Below are positions 46,945 to 57,151 of a stretch of DNA of 64,000 nt, piece after piece. Made by a program: the position numbers and the translations under genes. The DNA comes from Nilaparvata lugens (lineage: Eukaryota; Arthropoda; Insecta; Hemiptera; Delphacidae), in the NCBI RefSeq assembly GCF_014356525.2, contig NC_052507.1:50194107-50258106 (forward strand), read 5' to 3'. Under the pieces are notes generated by a model, which worked only from the letters and a program-made list of their open reading frames with translations, was not told the DNA's origin and made no database searches. Within the stretch, counting starts at the first letter, position 1, and each line of letters begins with the position of its first letter.

Positions 46945-47913
46945 ATGTCTTGTAAAATATGTGCGAAATCGGTTCGTGATGCTAATAATGATTCGACCAC
47001 CTGCAATGACTGTCATGCGAGTGTTCATGCCAAGTGCGTAAATCTCACAATGGACGATCTCAAGTACATGCATCAGAATAAGAAATTCTGGCGTTGTGAC
47101 GATTGCTCCAAAGAACGGCGGCGTAGAAGCATAATAGCTCTTGAAACTACGGCGGCTGAGGGTGAGTTGAGCTTGCAGGACGTTGTTAGGTTGTTGAATA
47201 GCATACGTGAGGATCACAAAAGATTTGAAACCGATCTAGGTAACTCGATTGAGGCGTGTCATCAGGCAGTGAATCAATTATCAAAAGACTACAAATTCCA
47301 AAGTGAAAAATTGAACAAGTGTATCGGGGCTGTTGAATCGCTAAATGGGGAAATTGTTAGGTTGAGAAATGAAAATTCCACTCTTAGAGAGCAGGAAGAA
47401 GATCTCGAGCAATATTCCCGGATGCTTGAAGTGAAAGGAATTCCTCAAGAACCCAATGGAAATCTGGGGTCAATCATAAGCAAAATGAGTGAAGTCCTGG
47501 GTCACAAGTTGAGTACGGATGCTATCGATGTCTGCCACCGAGCGGGAAGGAGGATGACGTCGGAGGAGTGTAGGCTAACGTATCATCACGTGAGGGACCG
47601 GCGCCTATTCTCGTCAAATTCGTCAGGCGGACGGATAAGGAGGCGATTCTCAACAAGCGGAGAGTGAAAAGGGATTTCTCTACTAGACACATGAAATCTC
47701 CAGATGGATAAAAGCATATACATAAATGAATGTTTGTCACCGAGTCGGAAAAGGGTCTTCGCCGCTGCGAGAAATGCTTGGAAGGCAAAACAATTCAAGT
47801 ATCTATGGATCAGAAACTGTAAAATACTGATGAGAAGGGATAGTCCTGTGATAGAATTAAAATCATGTGAGCAGCTACGAAACTTGTTTAGGGTAGGACT
47901 TTATGAAGACTAA
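46945..47913 (+). pseudogene. LINE ORF1: PHD finger, coiled coil, FP-like domain
   Basis: Start chosen at MSCKICAKSV (46945); the in-frame sequence before it is 5' UTR. Residues 1-55 form a PHD-type zinc finger: CKIC, CNDCHASVHAKC and WRCDDC give the C4HC3 spacing. A coiled coil follows (about 75-160, ending LRNENSTLREQEEDLEQYSR). Then comes a block starting LEVKGIPQEPNGNL and IDVCHRAGR. After a frameshift near 47560-47600 the frame reads PILVKFVRRTDKEAILNKRR, and after another near 47700 IYINECLSPSRKRVFAAAR and WIRNCKILMRRD. That pattern matches the baculovirus FP-like domain found in many insect LINE ORF1 proteins. It likely binds element RNA. Confidence 0.7.
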
Positions 47914-47986
47914 TAATGATGATTTGTCTAGTTGTTTTCATAATTGTTACTCATAAATATCTACTTCTATCTATCAATTAAATTCA

Positions 47987-50059
47987 ATGGAGAGTACACT
48001 TAGTGAAATAGTAATTATTCATCAAAATATTCGTAGCATGCGGAGAAATTTTGATAACTTTCTTGCCAAATATAATTCAGTTGCAGTATAAACCATCTGT
48101 TATAATATTGACTGAAATATGGATAGAGGAGAGTGAAGCTAATTGCTACCAAATTGATGGCTATACTATGGTAGGTAATTACAATCATAATTATCGAGCC
48201 GGAGGTACTTTAGTTTATCTAAGTAGCGATGTAATCTGTGAGGCGAAAAATGTTGATCTATTATCAGCTGACTGTATTTACTGTCAATGCTCATGCCGAG
48301 GCTTATCTTTTTCGTTTCTATCTGTATATAGACTACATCTATATTCACCGGGACTATATATAAATGAGGTAAAGGAATTTCTGATAGAATTGACTGAGAT
48401 TGGAAACTATTACAAACCTTTCTTTATTATTGGTGACATGAACATAAATCTATTATCTAATGAGAATGTTGTAGATGAATATAGAATAATAATTATGAGC
48501 TCCTTTGGTTTTGATTCATTGATAAATGAGCTTACTAGACTATTCAATAATACAGGATCGTGCATTGATCATGTTTTTGTCCAGTTCACTAAAAATAAAT
48601 TCAATAACATAGTAAGGAATATCAAAACTGAAATTTCAAATTCAGATATAACCGATCATTCAATGATAAAGTTAAAAATACAATACGAAATGGCCGTTAT
48701 GAATCAAAATACACCAAATGAAATACAGAGAAAAAGTAGGATAGATCACAGAAAGTTCAACAACTTATTATCAGCAACATTATGGAATTATGTTCTCGGA
48801 GAAACAGAGAATCGTAATGTTGAAACAGCATGGCAAAAATTCATTACATATTTACAGAAAACAATTAACGAAGCAATAACAACTCGACAAACTATAGGGA
48901 ATAAAGAATTCAAACCTAGGTCAGAGTGGATCACTGAAAAATCAACTAAAAGAATACAATTTAAAAATTCTCTCTATAAGAAATATGAAGAGCAACCAAA
49001 TAATGTCATAAATGAGGAAAAATATCTAAAATATAGGAATAAATTGAGAAACGAAATTCGTAACACAAAACAGGAATATTTTTCAAAGTCATTTGAATCC
49101 TGCAAAAACAATGCTAAGGAGCAATGGAGAATTGTAAATCGATTGCTAGGGAGGTGGGAAAAAGGTAAGGGAATTGAAAGAATAACTCTCCAAAATGGTG
49201 AAACAATAGATAATACTAAACATATAGCTGATAGCATGAATAACTACTTCCTCACTATTGTAGATAACAATAGATCCAAATTGGAAGATTGTTCACAAAA
49301 TGAAGGTCTAGCTGATGTTTTTCCAATACAAAATCAAGTTAGATCAGTTTTTATTTACCCCGTAAATGAAGAATGAATGCGGAACATAGTAAAAGATCTA
49401 AAGATGAATACTGCTCCTGGAGTATGTGGCATCTCTACTCGAACAATAAAAGAAATCTCAGATCACATCCTAGATGTTCTCATTGAACTCTGCAATTTGA
49501 GATTACAAAAGGAAGTTTTCCCAGAGATATTGAAAAAATCCGTTGTAATCCCCATTCCCAAACGTGGCAGGAACACAAATATTGACAATTACAGACCAAT
49601 TACACTTTTGTCAATATTTGCTAAAATGCTTGAGAGGGTGAGGTTTGTTATGAAAGTGCATACATCACAAATTTAAAGGCAATTATTGTAGCACAAAAGC
49701 ATTTTATAAGATTAATCTGTGGCAGGCCAAGGACCGAGCACTCACTACCCTTTTTCAGGTCCCTTAATATACTAACGGTCAGACATTCTTTCTTTTTTAG
49801 AGCAGTTCTAGATACATTCATAAATGGAAATCAATTGATAACACAGCCTCATATCTCATATCACAATGTTCGATACAGAAACAGAGATCAATTATCAAGA
49901 CCTAGGCTTGAACATAACAGACGATTTTTCAATTATGTAAGTTGTAAGATTTTTAACGCCTTGCAACCTGACTTACAAGAGTGCCAATATACCCGAGCGG
50001 CTAAGGCCAGATTGAACAAATTCATTGCTGAAATTGATGATATTCAATCATTTCTTTAA
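47987..50059 (+). pseudogene. LINE ORF2: endonuclease and partial reverse transcriptase
   Basis: ATG at 47987 (MESTLSEIVIIHQNIRSMRR). A shift near 48050-48075 leads into the long frame: ILTEIWIEE (catalytic E), RAGGTLVYL, FFIIGDMNINLL (D-x-N), GSCIDHVFV and SDITDHSMI (DH pair). All endonuclease motifs are therefore present. The linker ends at an in-frame TGA (49374-49376). Reverse transcriptase motifs begin directly after it (NTAPGVCGIS, NYRPITLLSIFAKMLERV). The fingers and palm, including YADD, are deleted at about 49650-49675. The thumb and tail resume in frame at LKAIIVAQKHFIRLICGRPR and finish QSFL at 50059. Confidence 0.8.
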
Positions 50060-50337
50060 GAGTATTCCATAATCTAAGATCGATATTTACATGTTTGTAT
50101 CAATTGTTATCATATGCTTGAAAACGTGAATTCTATATGTAATTTCATGTAATTATTGTGTCATAGCACCTTTAATTTACATGGCTTTTTCTGTTAACTG
50201 AATAATACTAATGATCACTCAGAATGTGCTGCCCGCACAAAAACCTGTTTAATTGCTTTATGATTTCATATTTTTTATGTTCAATATTTTTTACAATGTA
50301 TGTTGATTGGTCGGATAAATATTATTATTATAATTAT

Positions 50338-51270
50338 GTCTTCTGCGCTGACCAGTCAGCGAAGACAATTGGTACTATACAGCAAGATCCAAAAGTCGCG
50401 CACATGTGAATAAACCTTCCTGTAAGTAGTTTCCATTAGTCATGCTAGCTTTTGCAAAAAAACAACAAATGAAGTACCTATAAAAAATCTCGGGATTATT
50501 AAACTAGATACTAGCCACATTAAGAAAGACTTTGGTGTAACTGAGTTTACTGCTTTGTAAGCATGTCGTTTTCTCAAGAGCAACGACTTTTACCTTAAAG
50601 TGGGGTGAAGGTAGGGTAAAGTGGGTTAGATAAACCCATTTACTGTGAGGTTACCCTGTAGGAAGAGTTTGTAAAAACAGGCCATACAACCGGATGGACT
50701 GAAGATGAACATAACAGAAATCCACAACATCAATTTAAATGTCCTGAAAAAAGTGTCATCAAACATTGTTTTATCATGTTTGATGACACTTTTTTCAGGA
50801 CATTTGAATTGTACATGCATACTGAAAAAGAGAGCCATTTTGAGCATTTGTTAAATGTAAGTAACTTGTGTATATAATGTTCTCATAATGAATAAAGTTA
50901 AGTAAAATACATTTTACCACTCCCTTACCCTATGATGTGTGTATTTTTGTGCGCGAATTTTCGATCACTTTGTATTTAAGTCTACAAGTTATTAGTTAGA
51001 GAGACCATAAAATCGGCAAAAATCAACCAGCCTCTGAGGGTGATTTAATAGTCTACAAGGCGTATAATAATGAGATTCAATTCGAACGCTTTCCACATAC
51101 ATCAGTTTGACTGCAATTTAATAGTTTGGTGAACAGTTCAATTTCAACATCAGCATCAATTGAATCGGGAGCATTGATGTTATTCATGAAGGATGCTAAT
51201 AGTTCACAGTCAACTCCACTATAGTGATAGGGGTTAAAAAGAACCAATCATTGAATGTTAGTGTTGGCTG
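50338..51270. other. intergenic sequence with one long hairpin
   Basis: No gene seen apart from the stem-loop at 50731-50811, listed separately. Confidence 0.4.
50731..50811. repeat. 35-bp near-perfect hairpin
   Basis: Left arm 50731-50765 and right arm 50777-50811 pair with a single mismatch over an 11-nt loop. The arms contain GTCCTGAAAAAAGTGTCATC and its complement. It could be a snapback MITE, a small hairpin RNA source, or a palindromic scar. Transcription is not assessable here. Confidence 0.85.
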
Positions 51271-51312
51271 TGAATAAAATATTATACATACTAAATTCAT
51301 TATTCATCTCAG

Positions 51313-51580
51313 AAGGGACTCATTTAAAACTAAAATTACTTTAAAAGTGATCGACTATTTTCCTGATTTGAATCTACAGAAAGATATACAGATAGACGAT
51401 CCTACAGAATCTACAGATAGATGCTGTAAGGACGAAATTTATATCAAGAATGGAACTGGGCCGTATAAAGTTGAATTCTGTAATAATTTTAATGCATGCT
51501 ATGTCGAAGTTGTGGAGGAGTCTGGTCAACTGGCAATGACCCAATTAATTATTGTCAAACAACCAAGTCGGCTTGGCTGA
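51313..51580 (+). CDS. candidate terminal exon, unknown protein
   Basis: A possible splice acceptor (TTCATCTCAG, 51303-51312) precedes an open frame that ends at TGA 51578. The frame reads VIDYFPDLNLQKDIQIDD, DRCCKDEIYIKNGTGPYK, VEFCNNFNACYVEVVEESG and ends KQPSRLG. Balanced composition with five Cys and alternating polar/aliphatic strands looks like real protein, unlike most short frames nearby, and it does not resemble a transposon protein. I do not recognise a family. There is no clear upstream exon or polyadenylation signal nearby, so it may be a lone exon or a pseudogene piece. Confidence 0.3.
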
Positions 51581-51994
51581 CCCAAATAACATAGACCGCA
51601 ATAATTAAGAACTACAATCTATTCTTAGATATGAACTGAGTGATATGCATAACTGGATGACTTGTACAGAATAGGAAAAAACTCATGTTTGCAGTCTAAC
51701 AATTTAATTTCTTTATGATTATGTTCTCATAGCAATATATTATTGTTTTTTCCTCTTTTGTAATCGTGGATACGTGCCTCTTTGGCATGATCTCCCGAGC
51801 TCCAATCAACAAGGATGAAAAAAAATTAACTGCGGAGAACAAAAAATCAAATGAATTCATATTTTATACGAGCTCAAGGAGGAGTAGAATATTGAGCGTC
51901 TGCATTTCATCAATGAAGGCGGACATTCAAACAGTTGGATACCTTTCTGGATTGACATCCTAAATCAAGGATTTGTATATAAGACAATAATGAA

Positions 51995-52228
51995 AATAAT
52001 CAAGTTTTATTGTTCAGAAGTCTCTAACGGAAGCTCCATCTTGCCTGATATACACGGTAAATACTTGAGCCATCAATTGGCCTCGCGACTTCAGCCGCGT
52101 TCGCCAATTCATCATGACAATCCAATAACTCGGGGGTGACCTTGCTAAAAACTGACGGTCATGTCTGGGAACTTGCCTGGGACCTCTGGGTTGCTGAGCA
52201 GGCGCTCTATCTACTAGCCTACGGGCAT
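51995..52228 (-). mobile_element. tRNA-derived SINE
   Basis: On the minus strand from 52228 the sequence reads GATGCCCGTAGGCTAGTAGA, then TAGAGCGCCTGCTCAGCAAC, then CAGAGGTCCCAGGCAAGTTC. This is the order of a tRNA D-arm (box A region), anticodon stem and diverged box B. It is followed by about 140 bp of unrelated body and an AT-rich 3' end near 51995. Box B has lost its GTTCGA core. It is a decayed pol III-type retroposon, not a functional tRNA. Confidence 0.5.
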
Positions 52229-53100
52229 CCAATTGAATACCTTTGAAGTTGGGGAAAAAAATTATTACGGTCAGTTTAAAAATTGAGATTGGAACAGAAT
52301 GAAATCCAGTAAGTATCTCGTCCTCTGTTATCTTATCCCTTATACCACACTAAATCTGTGTTTGTACGTGTATTCACGCATTTCCATAGTTCTGCTGGAA
52401 ATGATTCGAAATCCTCAATCAAGTGAACTATAGCGATCGTAACTTGAAAAATATAAAAACTGATTAACTTGAAACTGAGACCTGGAACAAGTTTTTGTCT
52501 ACAGCTACCAGTTCACAAGTTGAAGGGTCATAATGAAAATTTTGAAATAAAAACTGGCTAAAAATTCGAAATAATGAAACAAGCAGAGAGAGCCTACCTT
52601 GAAACGGTTCATTGTATAAAATTAGTTTGCTAGAAGTGAGGAGAGTTGGAATGACTGAGAGAGGCTTTGAATGAAAAGAAGTAAGAGATGAACACAGGGA
52701 GAAAGTAGGAGCGGAGAAAAGTGGGAATAAAGGAGAGAGAATCGATAAGATCGTATACGTTGCTTGAGCAAATTGAACTGTTTACGCTTTTTTTATTCGC
52801 AAGCTCTCATTTTAGAATGCGATATATTTTGGTGGAAGGGACTCATACCATTTATAGAAGTTTGGTCTGAAATTGCTGGTCGGCCCAATAAAGCATACTT
52901 TTGTCCATCTCAATCCACTCAATCACTTCAACTCATTTCTCTCACTTCTGGTAAAATCAGCTTTTTATCTCTCCTCCTTCTTCCACTTATCTCGTGTCCC
53001 TTCTTTCTCGTTTGCCAATACTTTTTCTTCCTCTCCACTTTATCACATTTTCCTTCTCCCTCTCCTTCTTAATCTCCGCTATTTTTCTCCTCTCCTTCTC
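52229..53100. other. intergenic sequence, pyrimidine-rich at its right end
   Basis: No gene seen. The CT-rich tract at 52970-53100 yields compositional Ser/Leu/Phe frames only. Confidence 0.5.
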
Positions 53101-53103
53101 AGA

Positions 53104-53319
53104 GACAAAGAGACAAGAGACAAAGCTCACAGAAAATCTAAAAAGACTTAGACAGTCAATCATTTGACTTAGACAGTTTAATTGAGTATCGCAGTTTGAG
53201 AAATAGAGTAAATCAACAGCTACAGAATTCGAAGACTAGGTACTTGAACTCATTCGACAGACAATAGACTAGACTCTAGATCACTATGGCGCGGAATAAA
53301 AGAATTTGGCCTTGGTAAA
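53104..53319 (+). pseudogene. older LINE copy (host of the nested insertion), left piece of ORF2
   Basis: Plus-strand remnants read RRDKAHRKSKKT, then with shifts LDSRSLWRGIKEFGLGK. This is the linker upstream of reverse transcriptase, matching KSLWQGIKEFGLGKQ in the LINE at 54232-57151. The piece breaks off exactly at the Lys after GLG, and the right piece resumes at the next residues at 60087. The left end is truncated at about 53100. Confidence 0.75.
53315..53319. repeat. target-site duplication of the inserted LINE, left copy
   Basis: GTAAA, repeated at 60082-60086. Confidence 0.65.
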
Positions 53320-53606
53320 TTGATTGATTGATTGAGTACTTTATTTATGTAGATTACAATATATACTGTCTTATACACTTTATATACAATAGCTTACAAT
53401 ACAACAAAATTATAGATGAATTTACATGATATAGACTAAGAAAATAATTATTGAACTGTATATGATATGAAAAAGCAATTTGTAATATAATAATATATTA
53501 TATAGATAATAATTATATCTACATAAATTGGCGGAGGTTTGGACATATCAATGTCCATTCTTTGGAAAGAATATTAAAAATATCCTCCCCACTAACTCTC
53601 TACCAA
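53320..53606 (-). repeat. LINE 3' UTR end and (TCAA)n tail
   Basis: Reverse complement of 20257-20548. The (TTGA)n run at 53320-53336 on the plus strand is the tail. Tail orientation proves the element lies on the minus strand. Confidence 0.8.
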
Positions 53607-54074
53607 AACGTTAATTTCATTATTTAAATTAAGGATTTATTTATTAATGGAAATATTGTGAAAGTTTTAATCAATAAATATTCATTTGTTTATTCATTTG
53701 TGGACAGAATCACAAATCATATAAATATGATTAGGAAGGAACAACAGGCTTGGCCCAAATCTATTCCATTCCCAAATTTTGATAAATTAATAAAATGTCC
53801 AAAAAATAGGTTATGTTTCTACTGTAAAACGTTCAAGTTCAATTTTCGTCCAAAAATATATATAAGCTAAAAATTTTGAATTTAGAGAAGTTAAAACACC
53901 AAATATGAATATTTAAGAGAAAAAAAACAGAAAATTGATAAACTAAAATAATTATATAGGTAGATAGGATCAAATAATTGATTAATAAAATGAAGTAGGC
54001 TGAAAGTAGATCAGGGTAATCAACTTTCAGTAATATACAGCAGTATGCAGTGGATAATTGAAATAACATGAGTT

Positions 54075-54079
<5 letters not shown>

Positions 54080-54115
<36 letters not shown>

Positions 54116-54161
54116 ATATATATATATATATATATATATTGTATATATATATATATATACA
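54080..54161. repeat. TA-rich microsatellite within the LINE 3' UTR
   Basis: (TA)n runs separated by TATTGTATA interruptions. Confidence 0.9.
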
Positions 54162-54231
54162 ATTCGTTCTATAACAGGTTTAAAGGTCTGTATTTGTGGG
54201 ATGGGTGGGGGATGGTTGTCATGTGATCGTT

Positions 54232-57151
54232 CTAGGGCCGGACAGTTTCAGTCATTTGTTCCAAAAGATGTTTTTTTAAAGTCAGGATGAAGCTCGCTCG
54301 GCTCTCGATGGACCTGATAGAAACAGGAAGTGCATTCCATGCACGACAGGCACTGACTAAGAAGGATTTTGTGAAAATAGTAGTTCGATGATTGGGTATC
54401 CTTAAAGTACTTTCTCCGGTTCTAGTATTTGAAGCATCTATCCTCCTACCTTCAGAGACAAATTTGAAATCATCTTTAAAATAGTTCGGATTACCGTATT
54501 TCAAGATATCTCTAACAAGCTTGATTATTCGAAAAAGCCTTTGATTGGGAAGCTTTAATGTTGAACTAGCAATGTGGGCTGGGGTGATATGATCATGGCG
54601 TTGGAGAGAGTAGACGAAACGTAGACAATAATTTTGGCAACGCTGTAGTTTATCATTCAAAGTGACTTGCATATCGTTAAGAACAGAATTACAATACATT
54701 AAATGTGGGAAGATGAGAGATTGAACCAATAATAATTTAATGTTTCTAGGGAGAATATCGTGCATTTTCTTCAATGCATGCATGGCTGAGAATACCTTTT
54801 TACAAGTTCACTTGTTCTGACCGGTCAAGAGTGTTATTCATAATAATGCCTAAATTTTTAACTGAGCTACAGTAAGGAATGTCATTACCATCTACACTCA
54901 TTTTGTGAATCGATTCAAGGTCAATATTGTTTATAAGACGAGAATATCCAATTATAATGGGCTGTGTTTTGATGGGATTAAGCTTAAGGCCATTTTTCTT
55001 TGTCCATTCCACTATCGAATTGATATCCTGATTCATTATTCCAACTGTTTCGTTGATTTTTGCTATGGGACAGCTTGAATATATTTGAAGGTCGTCTGCA
55101 TAAGTATGGAAACTAGAGAATTTGATAATGGAAGAAAGGTCATTAGCATACAAAGTGAAGAGAAGAGGGCCTAAAATTGGACCTTGTTGTACTCCATGCA
55201 TAACGTTTCTCCAAGTAGACTTTTTGTCTCCGACAGATACACATTGTTTCCTACCTAATAGATAGGATTTAAACCAAACTAACGAGTTGTGACTGAAACC
55301 AAGAATAGCCAACTTATTCAGAAGGACTGTATGATCAACAGTATCAAATGCTTTAGAAAAATCAAATAGGGTGAGGATGGTGCATTTTCTTTGGTCCATA
55401 GCTAACCTTATATCATCAGTGACACGAAGCAGAGCTGTTTCAGTTGAATGGAATTTTCTAAAGCCTGATTGAAAGTTATGAAGCTTACTATTGTTGTCTA
55501 GAAATTTCACAATTTGAGCATGAATGAGTCTTTCTGGCACTTTGGACAATGCAGGTAAAATACTGATTAGTCTAAAATCCTCAACTTTATTCCAGTTTTC
55601 AGGGAAAATGCCTTCTTCAAGTGACTTGTTGAAAATGTATGTAATGGTTGGTAAAACAGCAAATAACATATTCTTGATAAATTTAATAGGAATTTTGTCT
55701 ACACCTGTAGCATTACTATGAATACGTTGAATTGCTCTGAAAGTGTCTTCTTCTGAGATTTGATGGAAATGAAATTGATCAGTAATTGGTAAATCTAAGT
55801 TTGTAACCTGCTCTTCAAGATCATCGATATGATTAGCAATGACAACTTCGTCGCGTTGGTTAGAGTGTGAAACGAAATGGTCATTTATATTGTTCAATGG
55901 TAAGTCAATTTGTGGATTCGATTTCTGTTTGCCAAGCCCGAATTCTTTTATTCCCTGCCAAAGTGATTTAGAGTCTTGTCTGTTGTTTGTCATAAACGAA
56001 TTCAAGTACCTAATCTTTGAGTTCCGTAATTCCTGTTTAACTCTATTTCTAAGGCTCCTATACTCTATCAAACTGTCCAAGTCAAATGTCTTTTTAAATT
56101 TTCTATGTGCTTTGTCTCTACGTCCCATCATCTTAAGTATGTCTTCAGTCATCCACGGTACTCGTCGTTTTCTATTAATCCTCCTTGTCACATAAGGTGC
56201 ATGTTTGTCATACAAAGTCAAAGTCCAATTCTCGAAAGTCTTGACCATGTCATCAACTGAGGGTAATGCTTCAATTTGATGCCATGGAGTCTGAGCCCCA
56301 TCAGTCAGGAAGTCGGCTTCATCAAAGTTTTTGAAGTCTCTATAAGTGATAATTTTCTGTTCTGGCTTGGGTATCTTATGGGAAAGTACACAGTAGATCA
56401 AATCATGTCTAGAAATAGCTGGGACTGAGATTTGGCCTGCTTGAACAACCTCATTGGGATCACTAACAATGAGAAGGTCAATGAGTGTGTCTGATTCATT
56501 AGTATGATGAGTTGGATCGAGAGGTAAAATAGTCATGTTTAGGCATTGGAAAATTGTAGTCATTTGAAAGTAGTCAAAGTTCCGATTTGTCATGTTCAAG
56601 TCGGTGTTCATATCCCCCATAACTAGTATACGGTTATAACAAGGCATAAGAGAAAGCAAGGCACTTTCGAAATCTGTGAAATGACCTATTTTTGGTGGGC
56701 GATAACAGATACCAACGAGTAATTTATCAGTACTAGATAAGGATAATTCAAGTAGCATAAACTCTGGTCTGGAACAATACTCTTGTTTAGATGTGATTAA
56801 GACTTTTGTTTTGATACCATCTTTCACATAAATTGCTACACCCCCACAAGCTTTATTTAATCTATCATTCCGGAAAAGATTATATCCAGGCAAAGCAACA
56901 AAATTTGATGGAATACTAGGCTTCAAAAATGATTCGGAAATTCCAATTATATCGAAGTCCTGAAAACGGAAGATTGCTCTGAGTTCATCAATGTGACAGC
57001 TGAGGGATTGTACGTTAAGGTGAGCAGCCTTGAAAAGTTTTTTGAAAGAGTGGAGCTTATTTGCTAGAAACATACCTGCGTCATTATTACTATTATTGAA
57101 ATAATCATACCTACTTGAGGGTGAGCGAGCTGACGTGTCAGTGAGAGGCAT
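54232..57151 (-). pseudogene. LINE ORF2: endonuclease-reverse transcriptase, nearly intact
   Basis: Start at MPLTDTSARS (57151). Residues about 40-260 are the endonuclease: AAHLNVQSLSCHIDELRAIF, GISESFLKPS (catalytic E), GGVAIYVKDG, VGICYRPP, RILVMGDMNTDL and the SRHDLIYC block. The reverse transcriptase spans about 440-760: LFDFSKAFDTVDH (first Asp), MHGVQQGPILGPLLF (motif B; the sister copy has the usual VPQGS) and FHTYADDLQIY (catalytic DD). An in-frame loss of about 15 residues follows FPENW, compared with the copy at 60421. A small indel at 54800-54783 shifts the frame, after which the 183-residue tail (MHALKKMHDILPRNIKLLLV onward) continues to 54232. Confidence 0.88.

Larger units (their letters stand above)
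46945..50337 (+). mobile_element. LINE with PHD-finger ORF1, internally deleted ORF2
   Basis: ORF1 spans 46945-47913 and ORF2 starts at 47987. ORF2 covers endonuclease, linker and the first reverse transcriptase motifs, then jumps at about 49650-49675 to the C-terminal tail (to 50059). The 3' UTR ends in a TTA-rich tail near 50318-50337. Both ORFs carry frameshifts and ORF2 an in-frame TGA. The 5' UTR probably begins near 46740. Confidence 0.75.

Noticed and set aside
49992..50008. CCGAGCGGCTAAGGC, like a tRNA-Leu/Ser D-arm
   Set aside because: It is inside the conserved LINE ORF2 tail frame and no other tRNA arm follows.
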